Below, in pieces: positions 33,873 through 46,675 of a stretch of DNA of 64,000 bases. Under the pieces are notes generated by a model. That model saw only the letters and a program-made list of their open reading frames with translations. It was not told the origin of the DNA and searched no databases. Numbering within the stretch: position 1 is the stretch's first letter; each line of letters starts with the position of its first letter. Origin of the DNA: Scytalidium lignicola (lineage: Eukaryota; Ascomycota; Leotiomycetes); assembly GCA_002812745.2 (NCBI GenBank), contig NCSJ02000029.1, forward strand, positions 62,001 through 126,000. Direction: 5' to 3'. A program made the translations under genes and the position numbers.

Positions 33873-36800
33873 GCTGAGTTGAATTCAATTGAATGAATTA
33901 GATTGGTTTGATTTGAATTTAAATTTGAATGTAATTGAATTAGATCGAACTCAATCAATTCCGATTGGGAGCAATTGGCACAAAAACGAAGGTAAGAAGC
34001 CACTGCAGACACCCAAACGCAAAACTAAAAAGTTCAGCTCGATTGGTGAACGAGAGGATATGACAGAGCTGTCGGAGACAAATAACACGCAAGAAGGAGC
34101 CTCCCACCAGTAGTACAGCTGCGGTGACAGATCAGTAACTAGCGACACAGGGAAGGACTTGATTTTATTATTTATATTTTCTCCTTCATTTATTGACAGA
34201 TCGGATCTGCGACATGGGCCAGGGGGGGAGCTTATCGTGTGGAGGGGGAATCGCCCTCGAACAGGGCAGCTCCGGGATAATTAAGACAGCTCCGCTTACA
34301 GCTGGGAAGAGACTGCCAAAAGTCAACTGCACCTGCCCCATTGAACATGGTGCCCGCACGTTGATGCATCAAGCAATGATACTCGATTAGAAGAACGAAT
34401 CGATTAGCTGAGCATGTATCCAAGGCTGGTCCAGGCAAAGCTGTTTGCCATTGCGTCTTGCTAATGCGGTGGACCCGATTGGATTAATTCTTGCCACCAC
34501 CCAATGCCTCCAATGCAAAGAAGTTATCCCCCCCAGTTTGCCAGCTCTGCTACCAGCCAACACGTGGGCGGCGTCGCCGACTACGATTTGAGCATCGCCA
34601 GCCCTTTACCTCAGTCGCGGGAAGGGCGGCATGGAAAGTGCGGAGAAAGCTTCGAATGTGGTTGTATTGGTGGCGATTTGCATGATTTGCACCATGGTAC
34701 TTGTGCAGTACTGTACAGGCCCTTTCGTGGTCGCATGAGAACCGCCTATGAGCTGCTCCGGATGAACATGCTGAGTTCCAGGGCACCAGTCAACTTGAGC
34801 GGGTGCCTTGAACAAGTAAACAAGTAATTAGCTTTCCCAGGTTTCAGGAATGATTCGGCCCTGAGGTGACTTGGCTGCTTGGCAGGAACCTCTTCCTTGG
34901 GTTTAATTAATTCGCTAGCATCAACAGCGCAAGTGCAGCCGATTTTGATTCACAACGCCACGGCCGCTTTATGACGTACAGTACATGCAGAAGGCCTGGG
35001 AGCAATGTTGGATGCTTCCGGATGAACATCCATCAGTTGAAATGCAGAGAGGATATATTCAAGTGGTATCTTGGCCGCGTACCGTATCTGTGGATGACAA
35101 GACGCAGAACGGTATTTCCTCTTCCCCGTCAAGACTCCGGCGCGAAGGATCGAACAGAGACCAGGCCGGTTGCTCCATACCTGTAAGCCTCGGAGTTCGC
35201 CAACCACCGCCGTAAGTCTACCCAAACCAGGCAGGTTGTTGTTGATTACAGCACTGGCAGATTTTATTATTATTGCATCCTACTGTAGGCACGCCAGGGG
35301 AGATAAGCCGGGTCGGGACTCTAAGGTCGCTGACTAATTGCCTTTGAACAATTGGTGAGTGCATAGAATTATTGTACCAGTTAAACTCAATAAATAACGA
35401 CATGGTGAAAGAACCATCTGACCGGCTAGGTCAATTTTTTTTCTCACTTCATTCCAGAAGTTCTGATCAATTCAAGTTCATACCAATGTTGAGATGCTCG
35501 ACGCAAAATTTTAGCGTCCTCACTCAAATATGCAACAATCCGTATTAACTTTTTTCTTGCGAGGGAAAAGAGTAGAATCCCACGAGAATAGGTTGATATA
35601 TTACATTCGCATCAGATGAGGACGAACGAAAACTAAGTTGCTAATTAATTTCCTTTTCTGTTTCTACATCCCAGGCTAAAGTATTGTAAACTTAGGGAGA
35701 GGACAGGCCAAAACTCGATGCCCTCACAATAGTTCATTATTTACGGACCACTATGAAATAACCATCGCGGGTTATGGAGTAAGCAGAAATTAATCTACAG
35801 TAACTATGTAGCTTTAAGACTTATGGAAGGAATTTTTTTTTTAGCTGACTTAAAATCCCACGATGCGGCGGCGAGTCCATTTTGGTAATCTGCTGCTTAG
35901 CTTACTTAGCTTACACGTCCTTAGTTTGTGACAAAAAGAAAAATTGTCACCATGCATTCACTTTTGTCTTAGCTGCATCGTACCTTGCAGCTTCTGGGTA
36001 GGGTCTGCATACTTTTAGGGGCGATCATCTCACGATGTAAGGTGATGGACTTGGAATTTTGACGCATGTGGCAATAGATCACACTTCGATTATGAAGAAG
36101 CTGTTGAATGAGTAGTTATGATGTTATCTAACTTTTGGTTTCAATACCAGAGGATTTGACTATCTGCATAGTTAAGGCAGATGATACTGATTTAAGTTGG
36201 TATATATACTATCTTAAGGTTAATAATATTTAATTGATACACTTGTCTTCTCTTGTACACTTGCCAAGTTGAAATTGAAGCCTGGGGATATTTCCGTCTG
36301 AATCTTTCATCCCTTTTATATTTTTATATTCTAGGAAGGTAACCACGTTAATCTGCAATGTGACTCTGAATGAATAGGTTGATATTATCACAAACGTAAG
36401 GATAAATCAACCCTTCTCAATCTAGCCCTAAACCCGGCAATGTTCTTACGACGTTAAGCGAAGAGGCTTTCAGGAATTTCTACCATACCACGTGCAAGTG
36501 AGGCGCAACTTTAAAGACAGAGCGACTTCCACAGTGGCTGAAGTTTAATTGAGACAACCACCAACAGCAAATGGCAGCTCTACTCCTCTTCAAGTTTTAC
36601 ACAAGACAAGAAGTGCCGCTTTTGCCAAGTCTTCAATTCTACCAACCTCTCCACTCAGATGCGTCCATCCTGGCCTTTGAGCGTTCTCGCAGAGGGTCTT
36701 TGAGTGATTTTGCGATCGGCATCGAACGTTTGCCCGTCAGCTTCAGCAATGGCGGCGTGTGAATGCAACCGTTACACCCACGTGCTCTTCACCCTCTCCA

Positions 36801-37093
36801 CATCTCTGTACTCCCGGCCTCCCACGTGTCTGCCCATATGTTGCATTCCACCATGCCAATTGCTCGTGAAAAAAATGCGAAAGTGGGATATAGAAGCTTA
36901 GCAATTGGGTTTGGAAGGTCAATGGAATGGAATTGTGGATGGAGAATTCAATGCGATAGCGGTAGATAAGGAGTACCTGCATATATAAGCCAGGAACGTC
37001 TTCCATCCTAAGATGTGATAGAAAAAGACAAGGAAAACAAAAGTCAATCCAGCTTCTAGCTTTTCTCTAGCATAGCAGTGCTTTTTCTTAAGC
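33873..37093. promoter_or_regulatory. Divergent phosphatase promoter region with Pho4/NUC-1-type boxes
   Basis: 3.2 kb lies between two secreted phosphatase genes transcribed apart. CACGTGGG occurs at 34561-34568 (plus) and, as CCCACGTG, at 36777-36784 and 36821-36828. A further CACGTG is at 36489-36494. CACGTGGG is the high-affinity core recognised by the bHLH phosphate regulators Pho4 and NUC-1. A TATATAA at 36982-36988 lies about 105 bp before the phosphoesterase ATG. I see no convincing gene. A GC-rich open frame at 34491-34827 has no motif, and 35400-36400 is AT-rich. Confidence 0.65.
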
Positions 37094-38784
37094 ATGCATT
37101 ACTCGTACTCACTCCTGGGCCAGTTTGGCTTGCTGGGAGCTGCGCTTGCTGCTCCCTCTGGCCTATTTCCATTTCCATTTCCATTCCCAGGGCCTCATGA
37201 GCCACCATCACCTCACCCTGGACCACCAGTTCTACCGCCAATCTTCCCGTTCCCAAACCCGCCATCTCCTCAACACCCTAAATCTAACCTTCCGGCACGC
37301 TATCCACCTCTTCCAGGTCCAGAGCACCCTAAACCGCTTGATCACAGCGTGAAAGCCGCCCTAGAAGCATTGGGACGTAGTCCCGATTCCTTCAGGGCTC
37401 CTGGAACGGTCCCATTCCCTCACCTGCCACACGGTACAGATTCCATTCCAGGCATCAAGCACTTTGTCTTCTTAATGATGGAAAATCACAGGTGAGTGAC
37501 TGTCACCCCAATGGTAATCCTGCTTAGTACTAGAGGAATTGCTAATTCGGATAATTGGTTTTGCACAGTTTTGACAACATGATGGGAGTGCTAACACGTC
37601 CCGATATTGATGGATTCGAGTTTGACCGCAACGGCGTGCCCAAGGGAACTCAACCGGGAGCCAATGGCACCACGCAGCATTGGTTCGAGACTCCATTCCC
37701 ATGCCAGAACGAGGACATGGTGAGCCAGGAGTGGACGACGAGTCACAATGCCTTCAACAACGGGAGCTTGAACGGTGGCGTTGTTAACCCGATTGACCAT
37801 ACCAAGACCGGAGCCTCCGGACCATTCTCCATGAGCTACTTCACACCACGCGTAATGCCAGCCTGGTTTGCTCTGATGGAGCAGGTAACCATTGCTGACC
37901 GATGGTTCTGCTCAGCCTTAGCTCAGACTTGGCCAACACGCATGTTCAGTCTTGCAGCAACAAGTCGAGGTGTGACAGCCACAGGCCAGAACGAAGATGG
38001 CATCTTCTGGCCCAACAAGACCATCTTCAACAAGCTAGATGAATTCGGTATCTCATGGAAGGTTGCCTGGAACTCTACTGAAAACACCACCGGTAACACC
38101 ACGGCTATTTTCAACGGCACTATCAGCAAGGAAAGCATGAAGGAACACATCTTCGACTACGAGACCTTCTACAAGGATTGCGCCACTGGCGATCTCCCAT
38201 CCTTCTACTACCTTGACCAACGTGGTTCCGCCACGACCCAGGAACCAGCCAAGAACATGGCTCTCGGCGAGAACCTCATCTACAACATCGTCAAGGCCAT
38301 GATGACAGGACCAAAGTGGAAAGAAACCCTCTTCCTCATCAACTACGACGAGCACGGAGGATTCGCCGACCACGTCCCCCCACCACCAGCCATCGCCCCA
38401 GACGACGTCGAGCCCATCGGTAAGCCAGGCGAGTTCCAATACGAAGGCTTCCACCGTCTCGGTTTCCGCGTCCCAGCAGCTGTCATCTCACCTTACGGCA
38501 AGAAAAACTTCGTCTCGCACACCGTCTACGATCATACCTCCATGCTAGCATTCATGGAGCGGAAGTGGAACCTGCCAGCCATGACATACCGTGATGCTAA
38601 TGCAAACTCCATTGAGGATATGATTGACTTCGAGGCTATGTCGAAGGGCAAACCTACGTTCCCTAGCTGGGAACAGTTGAGGATTCCACTGCCGTTGTTG
38701 CAGGTTCCGGGGAATGATGCGCTTAATTGCGCGAATACACCACTTACGCCTCCGCCGGAAAGCGTTACGGGGGGTCATAGGTGA
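37094..38784 (+). CDS. Secreted phosphoesterase family protein (acid phosphatase / phospholipase C type)
   Basis: Secreted hydrolase of the PF04185 phosphoesterase family, about 537 aa. Exons 37094-37491 and 37569-38784 join in frame, and splicing completes the active-site motif MENHSFDNMMG with its nucleophile region. Further family marks are RMFSLAATSRG, INYDEHGGFADHVPPP, SPYGKKNFVSHTVYDHTS and LAFMERKW. The signal peptide MHYSYSLLGQFGLLGAALAA precedes a proline-rich low-complexity linker (FPFPFPFPGP and PPSPHPGPP at residues about 25-75). Members include fungal phosphate-repressible acid phosphatases and phospholipase C enzymes; which activity it has cannot be read from sequence. It is divergent from the purple acid phosphatase and has CACGTGGG boxes about 270 and 310 bp upstream. 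Confidence 0.9.
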
Positions 38785-39696
38785 GGTTTGTGGTGATGTG
38801 ATAAAATTAAAAGTGGGTGGAGATGTCTAGATTGGATGATAACGAGGTTGCATTTTCCCTTTTTAGATATCTCCTCTTAAGTGTGATGTGGGATGTTTAT
38901 GATCAAAAGTTACTCTGTTTTTCTTGAGGTCCTGTACGTTATTGACGATCATATTTGAGGGTCCGAAGTTGTGGCAGATAAATTTGAATGACCCCTGTCA
39001 TACTTTATATAGAAATAGAACGAGAAATCAAGGCCCTGAAGACGCTCCAGTACATATAATTCTCCCTTGCGTCGTCCTCATCGTCGACTGAATTTTGCTA
39101 CTCGTCGATATTTCGTTACTCATAGCCAGCTATAGAAATGATATAGTCGGTCGTTGGCGAGAAAGCCATAATTGAAAGACTTGAAAGTGAATGAGGAGAT
39201 CAGAATTAAGCTAGGAGAGGAGAAACCGGAGTGCTAAAACGTATAGAAAACATCGACTACCCTAACATTGAGGATTCCATGTGCTTTGTATATACGTAGG
39301 ATATTGTAGAACCTTTTCTATAGAGTAGCTTCTTCAGTATGATTAATGCGGAGAACATTACGGAGTAAGTACATCAAAAATTTCTGATACCATCTAGCTT
39401 AATAGAGTTTCATAGCCTCATTCTATATACACCCCCTCACATGGTATATTTAATCTCATGTATATCCTCCATCGTTCTTTGACTACAATGGAAGATTTTA
39501 AGAAAAACGGGTAACATACTGCTACTATACCATTGAAACTTATTTATATTCCACTATATTTTATTGCTGTAGATACCTACCAAGCTAAAGTCTTCTAGAA
39601 CCAATTTCGTGAACCCAACTAAGTCTTTGACACCTCGGGACGCTTTCCTTTCTCTTTACTTTTCGTTTCTACGTTTTGGTTTTCACCTCTGCGCTC
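38785..39696. other. Intergenic, AT-rich, no gene seen
   Basis: 912 bp between the convergently oriented phosphoesterase and C2H2 gene ends. No supported feature. Confidence 0.5.
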
Positions 39697-40860
39697 TCAG
39701 ATCATTCGAGAGTGCTCCCATAAAGCATCTTGCTCATCATCAAGAACCCATCTTTTAATGCAAACGTAATTAGAGTCCTAAGACACATCAGCACATTAAT
39801 CTAATATTAGCTGGATAACTAAGCTTACTGGATCAAAATCCCAGTCGATATTATATGTATTCAGAGTCTCAATTGAAAGGTATTTTCTAGATATTCTTGC
39901 GTACGTGGGCTTATCTGGATCAATTTTCCTGCGAAGGTTTACGTTGGCTGGGTCGGGCGTCAACCTGACTTGCTTATTGATCTCATCTTCAACTGAGTGA
40001 TTGCTTTCCTCACTAGTTTTCTCCTGCTCGACTTCGCCAGCCCATGTTCCTACCGTGTGAGTCGGGTCTAGACCAGACTCTGCTAGTAACTCGCTAGAAT
40101 TTATAGCATGTATCGAGGCTGGAGTAGGGGGAGGATCAGAGGTCGGCGAGTGTATCCCAGGTTCAGTGTTCAATATCCCTAATTCGTGATGAGCGCTGCT
40201 GTCCACGTAACCGCACGGATATACTTTACTTTCAATCTCATGTATCATTAGATGGCGTTTGTAGTCTTCCTTAACGGATAATGGTAATTCTACACCCTCA
40301 TGTGAAGGGTGCATGTACTTACAATCCTCTGAATGAAACCTTCGATGGTGACTAGGAAAATATCATCTTTCTATTTCAAAATACAAGGCATAAGATATGT
40401 TTCATGCCTAAAAGCACATACTTTAGAGCATGGAGATCCTTAAAAATTTTACGGCAGTTAAGATGGTCACACATCCACGTATTATCCCCTGAAAGATTCC
40501 CATCTAACGGAGTAAACTCCAACTCTGATTCTTGCTCTGGTAGTATCGTGGAATTTGGAAAATTTGGAGAATCTCAAAGCCCCTTATCTGTTCATGTGTT
40601 AGTTAAAAATAAGTTGGGTATATTTTGGAGTAAGGGAGGCCGAGGCACCATAAGGAGAGCAATAATAATCTTCACTCTGTTGGATCACTTCTTCAATCTG
40701 TGAACGATTAAGCGATCTGGGATGATAATTGTATTTTCCTTCACAAGTTAGCTGAGCCTACCTGCGATTTGTCGAAATGGTAATACTTTTTCCCTCTGTT
40801 ATCACGGGGAACAGGTAAATAAATATAAACTGGGTCTTCTCGAGTAGCAGCCGCAGACAT
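39697..40860 (-). CDS. Fungal C2H2-like zinc-finger protein (small)
   Basis: About 300 aa in five exons that keep frame: 40762-40860, 40649-40697, 40422-40572, 39829-40351 and 39697-39777. Splicing joins CDHLNCRKIFKDLHALNHH to RRFHSEDCKYMHPSH, a C2H2-like finger (residues about 70-95), followed by KEDYKRHLMIHE. An acidic/Ser-rich middle follows. The last exon adds DSNYVCIKRWVLDDEQDALW, an ending I know from several fungus-specific zinc-finger proteins of unknown function. It starts about 100 bp downstream of the DUF6590 gene stop, on the same strand. Function is unknown, and a regulatory or signalling role is only inferred. The second exon donor (GTGCCT) is weak. Confidence 0.65.
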
Positions 40861-40959
40861 AGATTCATCCTCTATTTTATTTTCCTCTCTATTTCCGATC
40901 CAAAAGTCTAGGTGGTTGAATGAAGCAACTCCAGTTAGAAGATCTGGACTTTGTCCTCG

Positions 40960-43481
40960 TTAAGTAATCGTCACAGACGGGCCGATTCCGTTGAATATTT
41001 TGTCGAAGTAGTAGGTCAAGAAGGATACAAACTCGGGATCTATGTAGCCGAAGTCCTTGACCTTTAAATGTGTGTATACATTATACACCTTAGAATAGTT
41101 TATCAGAGAAGGATCCCTCAGCTCGTTGTTAACTTGTGATAAGATCATCTTCAGTGGTCTTGCTCCGAGACCTTTAACGGGGGCCGGTTCTGTACTACTG
41201 TAGATGAAGCCATGGTCTGCAAGGACAATTCCAGCCTTATTCACACCTTTCTCATATGATGTCACCGGCAAACAACTGCAAGCCTTGCCCTGCTGTCTAA
41301 CCACTACAAATCGTCGTATCTTGGTAAAGGCATTCTCTCCGTATGCTACTTCACTGACAAAATTTCGGCTATCATTCACATTTACAATAATTGGCTCACT
41401 CCACAAGATGCTGAACACTCTTCCAACCTGGAAGAAATCTTTGTAGTCTTTGCTCCTCACCTGGTAACTTGGATCTAGCAGAGTGATTGCAGAGTGAATG
41501 CGAGATTGTTGAGCCTGCACTGTAGGCACGACTTTAGAAGAGGAGACTGAGCTAGGGATAAGAGACACTAAGCGATCCCACAGATTAAGACGCTTAATCT
41601 CTTGTTTCGAAAACTCCATGTTTGCTTCCGTGCTCTTCGATGCATCACGATCTCGCGTGGACTGCCTACCCATAGAATCATCATCATATCACATTGAAAT
41701 GAAATTTGACTTACGTTAGAGATGTCCTCTCCGCCATCCGCACTATCATCGTTTAGTTCATCGCTATTATATTTAGGAAGGGCAAACAGAGCCAACTGCT
41801 GCATATGTCTTCCAAGGTGAGTACGAAATTGCTTCACGGTGCTGTAAGGTTCGACAGTCTGTCCATTATTAAGTAGCTGAATCTTTGAGGTTTGCTGCGT
41901 ATACCGCTTATTAATTTGTTCTTCCCAGTCATCACATAATGGACAAGCGGAAGCTGGGATATGATCTATAGGTTCCTCGCTCTGCAACATTAAAGCTTCG
42001 AGCTGCGAATTTGCTAGTACGCTAGGGTGGGAAGACTTCATGTGGTCTGCCCACACATCTGGGGCTTTGAAGGTCTCGTGTTGACAATATTGACAAACCC
42101 ACTCACGCCGGTGGTTTTGGAGTTCATGTGCGAACCATTCGTTACGACTTCGAAACATTCTCATCTCGCAGGTCTTGAAAGTGCACACATAAGGTTTGAG
42201 GTCGTGGAACACGTGCTTTCTGTACTATGTTAGTTATTAGAGCAGTTACAAGTACTTGGATATCTTACTTCCAACCGGCTTTATTTTGCACCCTTTGTTC
42301 TGTGAAGCAGTACGGACATTGGAAAGGCTCTCCAAACTCGAAAGGCACACCAGGGAATGCCAGTGTGGGATGGTTTGGAACAGAGAGTTTAGCAGAGATC
42401 TCTTCACCTTCAGCAACTGTGGCCTCATATGAAGTTTGAGATCCAAACGAAGCAGGTCCATATGACTCCTCCTTCTGGAGAACATTATCCGCCGCTATAA
42501 ATGTGGTGGCTTTCGTCGATGCAATCGTTTTTTCGGGCTTCTTATAATCGTCCTTCTCTTCTTCATCACCCCAAACTCCCGTGAGTCTTTCATGGTGCTC
42601 AACACGATACTTCAGAAACTGGCGGCGTCTTGTAATAGCCTTCCCGAGACGTTCTAGAAGCCAGTCATTGCTTCCTTTCGCAGATCCATGCTTTTCTTTG
42701 ACATGGCCAATATCTGGATATGGATTCCATGTTCTGTATCGCGAAGCAGCTTTGAAGTAATCATCACGCACCGGGGAGCTTCGAACCACCATCGAAAGCT
42801 TCATTAAGTTCATATTTGAAGATTTGATAGCAGAAAACAATTCCTGGAGTTCAGAGGTGTTGCCTTCGTTTTTCTCTTCATCATCTTCATATTCAGACTC
42901 ATCACTTAGCTCTCCACTTTCCCAACTCTTATTCATGGTGATACTAGTTATAATCAGATTCGCTACTCTAAGTTAGCAATTTTATAGCACTTCTGATCTA
43001 GTTAAAGATAAATTGAACCGACCTTCATAGAGGTATTCTTGGAGGTCCTCAAGTATTCTTAATGCCCTTTCTCGCATCCCAACTGCTTCTTTAAGGCGGA
43101 AATCGAGCGATGTTTTCATAGAACTGTGGTGAAAAGCCGCGATATTAGTACCCCAAGCGTTGTACCTGGCATAACCATCTTGCATCAAGATAAGTGCAGT
43201 ATCTCTCTCATATCCGCGGTCACTGGCGCCATTAGTTGATAATTCTTGCAGAATAGTGCATATTTTCTTGAAGCGTTTTCGGCAGTCTGTCGCCAGCCGG
43301 AAAATAGTAGGCGGACTCTCATCATCAGGAAGCCTCAACAGCTCCGAAGATACGAGCTGTGGACCATCTGATCTACCTTCACCAGTATCGCCTATCTCGA
43401 GTAAGTAATGCTAAGCAGAACTGGGTCGGACTAGGAACCTCTCTGCCCATCTAGAAGACCCCCTCTTACGGACTCCAACAT
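40960..43481 (-). CDS. C2H2 zinc-finger protein with C-terminal DUF6590 domain
   Basis: Multi-exon fungus-specific protein, about 770 aa. Supported exons are 43023-43410, 42269-42965, 41715-42219 and 40960-41661. A 12-nt first exon at 43470-43481 (M-L-E-S) is proposed only because the open frame lacks an ATG. The N-terminal part (GYARYNAWGTNIAAF, LDFRLKEAVGMRERALRILE) matches the helical region preceding zinc fingers in fungal ankyrin/NACHT-associated C2H2 proteins. Three to four C2H2-like fingers follow (FQCPYCFTEQR, YVCTFKTCEMRMF, EWVCQYCQHETF, ACPLCDDWEEQ). The C-terminus FFQVGRVFSILWSEP, AFTKIRRFVVVRQQGKACSC and LPVTSYEKGV is a DUF6590 domain. It is head to head with the DUF7580 gene. Role is unknown. 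Confidence 0.72.
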
Positions 43482-43827
43482 ATCGGATTCTGCTATCTCG
43501 ACCGTTTGTATTTCCGGAGATTTCTAGGTTGCAACGCCAACACTAAAGAGAGGACGCAGAATTAACACCAGATCTTACCCTCACTTATTCCCTGAGAATC
43601 GTAATTGAAAGGGAAATCAAGCTGTGGCAATCTGGTTGTATCGAGATTTTGTTTGATCAAGGCCACGCAGCCTGATGTACGGCTGTGTCCAATGACTCCG
43701 CTTTGCTGTACTAACAAGGATGTCAGCTGAAAACCCCCTCCATGATTCCTTGACATCCTTGATTTGTAATTTTTGACACCGTGATAACCACCTCCCCAGG
43801 CTCTTGATGAACATCAACGTTTTCACC
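43482..43827. promoter_or_regulatory. Short head-to-head promoter between DUF6590 and DUF7580 genes
   Basis: At most about 350 bp separate the two divergent starts. An open frame on the minus strand at 43562-43756 may be a 5' exon of the C2H2/DUF6590 gene or chance. No clear regulatory motif was seen. Confidence 0.4.
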
Positions 43828-45933
43828 ATGTCTGGGGTCGAGATTATCGGGCTCATTCTTGGGGGACTACCGCTGGTGATCTCGGTCGCCGAAGATTACA
43901 AGAAAGGATTCGAGCCTTTTCTGAAGTGGCACCGGTTCAAGCGCGAATTCCGGACCTTCATCAACTCAATCGACCTGGAGAAACGAATGTTTGATGGATT
44001 ACTCGATCGCCTGCTAAAATATACAGACCTGGATCCAGAGGAGAAGCTCCGCCTGCTGACGGTTCCCAACTATGACGGATGGAGCAAGGCTGAGACAATT
44101 GAAGCATTGAAAGCACGACTTGGAGACTCGTATGTTTCCTGCATGTTCGTTCTAGAGACGATGAAGGAGGATATGTGCAAGTTGCAAGAAATGATGTCGT
44201 TGAAGGACGGCAGCGTAAGTACTGGACTAAAGCAAACGTCACCTATGCTAACTACCGCAATCTTGGTACAGGTCGACTGGGCCAAGCCGGGTGAAAATCG
44301 ATGGGAATATCAGAGGAAGAGAATTTCACACAGTTTCAGACAAAGAGGGCCCGAAACCGCCACGTCACTGGAGAGGAATAATCGAAAGTTACGAGAACTT
44401 TTGGATCTGCTGGATCTCATGATCGGAGATGAGAAGGTTAATCGTAGAAAATTTTCTCCTAAGGATACAGCATGGGCGAAGATATTTGAATGTATTCGGC
44501 GCCATGCAGGTAGTCTTCACTCAGCGCTCAGTAACGGCTGGAAATGCAGCTGCAATCTCCCGCACGTGGTAGCTTTGCAATTGCAAGAGCGGACCACTGG
44601 TGACTGGTCATCAGAGTTTGCCTTGACTTTCACTTCACCAAAATCTACGAAATGTATACGGAAAGTCCGTATCACAGCAAGAGAATCTAACACTATGGAC
44701 ATATCAAGCCCCACAAGACCAGAGTTAACTCCCGCTCCAGAATGGTATCTTGATAAACTCAGAAACAACTTTGAAACCAAATCATTGCCTAAAGTTAGTA
44801 CTAAACTATCTAGCTTTGATTTCGGCACAAAACTTAAGGGCTACTCAAGTATGGTAGTTCCGACCATGCGCAATGATAATGGAACCGAGCTTTTGCAAGT
44901 TGATAGCTATCAAAAGTAAAGTCCTTTTTCCCTCTAGTATGATAGGGACTTCTACCACTTACAAATTTGTCACAGGATGTGTAATTCAACACACAAGGAA
45001 AAAGTAAAGAAGACTGTCCGTATCAATGCCCCATCAGACAAAGACCAAAGCAACCCAAACAATCTGCTAGCGGACCCCTCAATTATGGGACAGACACTAA
45101 ATTCTCTACCTATATCGACAAGGAAAACTAGCAGCGAAGATACTAAGATAGAAGATCTATGTTCGACTCTCGAATCATTCAGTGAAGATAATCTGAGCTT
45201 AGGATACCTCTCAGATTCCGAATACATACATCATATCCTTCATCCACTCCACAACAACCAACTACCTTCTCAAACTAGCAAACTCATTAGCCTCGAAAAT
45301 CTCCTCAGTCCTTCTGCTGACCTTAAACTAACACGAAAGCAACGTTTTCGCCTGGCTATTATACTCGCATCCTCACTCCTTCAGCTCCAAACCACCCCTT
45401 GGCTGGCAGACAAAATGGCAAAGAGTAATATCTTTTTCTACACCCGTGGAGAAGAGGTCCTTGCCGAACAACCGTATATCTGCCAGTCCTTTCGATCAGC
45501 TAAATCATCACCTGCAGCTACACTAGATGATGTGACCAATCCAGTTAAAGAACAATTACCATCACTGACTACGACTCCGGCCACGACGTCATCCCGATTT
45601 GCTACACGCACCTCCCTTCTTGCCCTTGGAATTCTCCTCCTCGAACTTTGTTTCAACAGCCCAATCACGTCACAAACTAAGCTGCGTGCTAACTACCTCC
45701 AGCCCAACGGGCAGCCACACAATGAAACTGATTTTCTCACGGCACGGGATTGGGTCTATGAAGTTGGAGAAGAGGCGGGCCTCGAGTTCGAAAATGCCGT
45801 TAAGTGTTGCGTGCTGTGTAGTTTTGATGTCAAACCAAACTGGGAGGATCGAAGGTTTGTACAGGGTGTTTATGTGAGTGTGGTAGAGCGGTTGGACCGA
45901 GTGGTTAGAGAGCTGGAGTGGACAGGAAGTTGA
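43828..45933 (+). CDS. DUF7580 protein: hydrophobic N-terminal helices plus degenerate kinase-like C-terminus
   Basis: About 662 aa. Exons 43828-44214, 44272-44915 and 44976-45933. The first intron is 57 nt and in frame, so it would be missed by simple frame reading. The N-terminus MSGVEIIGLILGGLPLVISV is the hydrophobic helix typical of fungal DUF7580 proteins, and similar leaders occur in HeLo-like cell-death modules. A helical middle contains LERNNRKLRELLDLLDLMIG. The C-terminal region RFRLAIILASSLLQLQTTPW, FFYTRGEEVLAEQPYIC and LLALGILLLELCF resembles a kinase C-lobe that lacks the HRD and DFG motifs, that is, a pseudokinase-like fold. Function is unknown; recognition or incompatibility signalling is inference. 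It is head to head with the C2H2/DUF6590 gene. Confidence 0.78.
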
Positions 45934-46675
45934 AGTTGGAAACGGTTAGTAGATTATTTTGAGCAGTGTTCGAACCCCGAATGATGTCTTCGGGGTATCT
46001 CCGTAGCCTGTAGTTGCTGACATCTGACTAAGATCAGAGCACCATGGGTAGGATCTTTTCTTATTTGCATTAGCCATTGTCAATTTCAAGCACAATAAGT
46101 GCAAGCTTAGTACTGTAAAAGGAGACTGCTATGTAGATCGGTACACTGTATCTAAACATTAGATCCCCGAATCTCACCTATAGTTATTCGTAGATGCAAA
46201 TACCGGGGAAAATACCAATTATAACAAGTCACTTAACGACTTGTTATAATTAGTTCACAGAAGGAGATGTCTCCACACTGGGGAATTTCGCTTGAGATTG
46301 AGCATAGTGTGGGGTGGGACTTCCCTCCCCTTCTAGTACCGCGATTATTTCCTTTTTGGATAATTATGAGATTCAATGATAGATCCGAGCGACATGCATG
46401 AAAATGCATAGAAAACAGGAAAAGGTAGGCCCTTTAGTATTTATAGTTCAAATCCGATAGTTCTTGAACATCTCCATACTATTTTTTTAAAAATTATTTA
46501 CTTTTAACGTCTTTTAAACCGGCTCCGTGTTTACCAACCCTACCCGCCTCCCTATGCCCGAACGCAGCCTCATAACTGACCGTGAAACACCACATATGAA
46601 AAGTCAAAGTCCGACCGAAAATGCATTCAAATCCTCAAGACATAAAAACAAATACAAAAGGGAAAATCAACCATA
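45934..46675. other. Intergenic with two 7-nt-loop hairpins
   Basis: Perfect inverted repeats lie at 45974-45996 (ACCCCGAA / TTCGGGGT, 7-nt loop) and 46217-46251 (AATTATAACAAGTC / GACTTGTTATAATT, 7-nt loop). Both are downstream of the DUF7580 stop. They may be transcript 3' structures or short repeat ends. No gene is visible. Confidence 0.55.

Noticed and set aside
34491..34827. 107-codon open frame in the phosphatase intergenic region
   Set aside because: No motif and several overlapping frames on both strands; a GC-rich stretch gives chance frames.
38053..38454. Minus-strand 133-codon frame in the phosphoesterase gene
   Set aside because: Low-complexity shadow of the plus-strand exon with the family motifs.
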